From positions 1-23,524 of the forward strand of contig CAYYVJ010000026.1 of NCBI GenBank assembly GCA_964475115.1: 23,524 bases of DNA. Reading direction: 5' to 3'. The position numbers and the translations under genes were made by a program. The stretch's first letter is position 1, and each line of letters opens with the position of its first letter. The stretch comes from CAYYVJ01 sp964475115 (lineage in GTDB: Bacteria; Bacillota; Clostridia; Lachnospirales; Lachnospiraceae). Under the pieces are notes generated by a model. It ran no database searches. It was not told where the DNA came from and saw nothing but the letters and a program-made list of their open reading frames with translations. This document shows, one piece after another, positions 23,341 to 23,524 of the stretch.

Positions 23341-23380
23341 AACGTGCATAAGGCAACGTGCATAAGTTGTACGTTGCCTT
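23341..23380. repeat. 12-bp direct repeat overlapping a 12-bp hairpin in the DUF1538 upstream region
   Basis: AACGTGCATAAG occurs at 23341-23352 and again at 23355-23366. The second copy overlaps a hairpin formed by 23350-23361 and 23369-23380 (12 pairs including one G-T, 7-base loop). On the minus strand the hairpin is followed after seven bases by TTTTT, so it may be a terminator of a gene beyond the window, or a regulatory leader. The remaining bases of 23260-23524 hold no gene that I can see. Confidence 0.6.
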
Positions 23381-23503
23381 TAATATTTAACAACAGAATT
23401 ATATTGTCTACATTGTTTGTAGGTTTAATCTATTTTTAATTTTAACATCTGTTTTGTAAAAAAGCAATAAAATCAAGGTAATTTATACTTTTTTAATTTT
23501 TAG

Positions 23504-23515
23504 TTGCCTAGGCAA
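23504..23515. promoter_or_regulatory. Perfect 12-bp palindrome TTGCCTAGGCAA (operator candidate)
   Basis: The 12 bases are a perfect palindrome in AT-rich DNA at the window edge. Sites of the form TTGC-N4-GCAA are typical of MarR-family operators. The gene it would control lies outside the window, so target and strand are unknown. Confidence 0.45.
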
Positions 23516-23524
23516 TATATGTTA

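Overview
The window is AT-rich and reads as a low-GC Gram-positive chromosome. Gene content points to an anaerobic Clostridia member, probably Lachnospiraceae-like; this is inferred from protein style and composition, not from a marker gene. There are 17 protein genes. All are on the minus strand except one 78-codon DUF2249 gene. No tRNA, rRNA, CRISPR array or insertion sequence was seen, and no gene-free stretch exceeds 300 bases. The longest are 1392-1643 (two divergent promoters and a Crp/Fnr-like operator) and 23260-23524 (a hairpin with a 12-bp direct repeat, and a palindrome at the window edge).

Layout from left to right. 78-1391 is a lipoprotein of unknown role, divergent from the DUF2249 gene. 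1958-2719 is a short-chain dehydrogenase that converges on DUF2249 and shares a bidirectional terminator with it. 2829-5315 is a two-gene operon: an SGNH (rhamnogalacturonan acetylesterase-like) hydrolase followed by a GNAT acetyltransferase. 5444-5965 is an FMN-binding-domain-like lipoprotein whose near-consensus promoter has a perfect palindrome filling the -35/-10 spacer. 6136-6768 is an Arg/Asp-rich protein with a duplicated beta domain. 6841-10454 is a heterodimeric ABC exporter. 10598-13402 is a copper-resistance operon, copA-copZ-csoR, with a CsoR-type operator just downstream of its promoter. 13506-14318 is proC. 14409-17325 holds two tandem, translationally coupled large serine recombinases, one with a run of nine G near its 3' end. 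17453-20999 is a second heterodimeric ABC exporter. 21102-23259 pairs a duplicated DUF1538 membrane protein with a tandem PII-like protein.

How they may work together. The copper operon is a complete efflux module: sensor, chaperone and pump. Each ABC pair has one canonical subunit and one with a degenerate Walker B glutamate, as in BmrCD/TM287-288-type exporters. The DUF1538 and PII-like genes overlap by 8 nt, which suggests a membrane transporter gated by a cytosolic PII-type sensor. The recombinase pair carries no visible cargo and lies directly upstream of proC, whose -35 box is formed by the last two codons of the second recombinase.

The points most worth a second look are the PII/DUF1538 pair, the G9 tract, the palindrome-in-spacer promoter at 6029-6057, and the signal-peptide-less esterase with an SLH-like C-terminus. 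Three gene starts were moved inward from the longest open frame on ribosome-binding-site or domain evidence (copA, proC, and the ABC gene ending at 17453).
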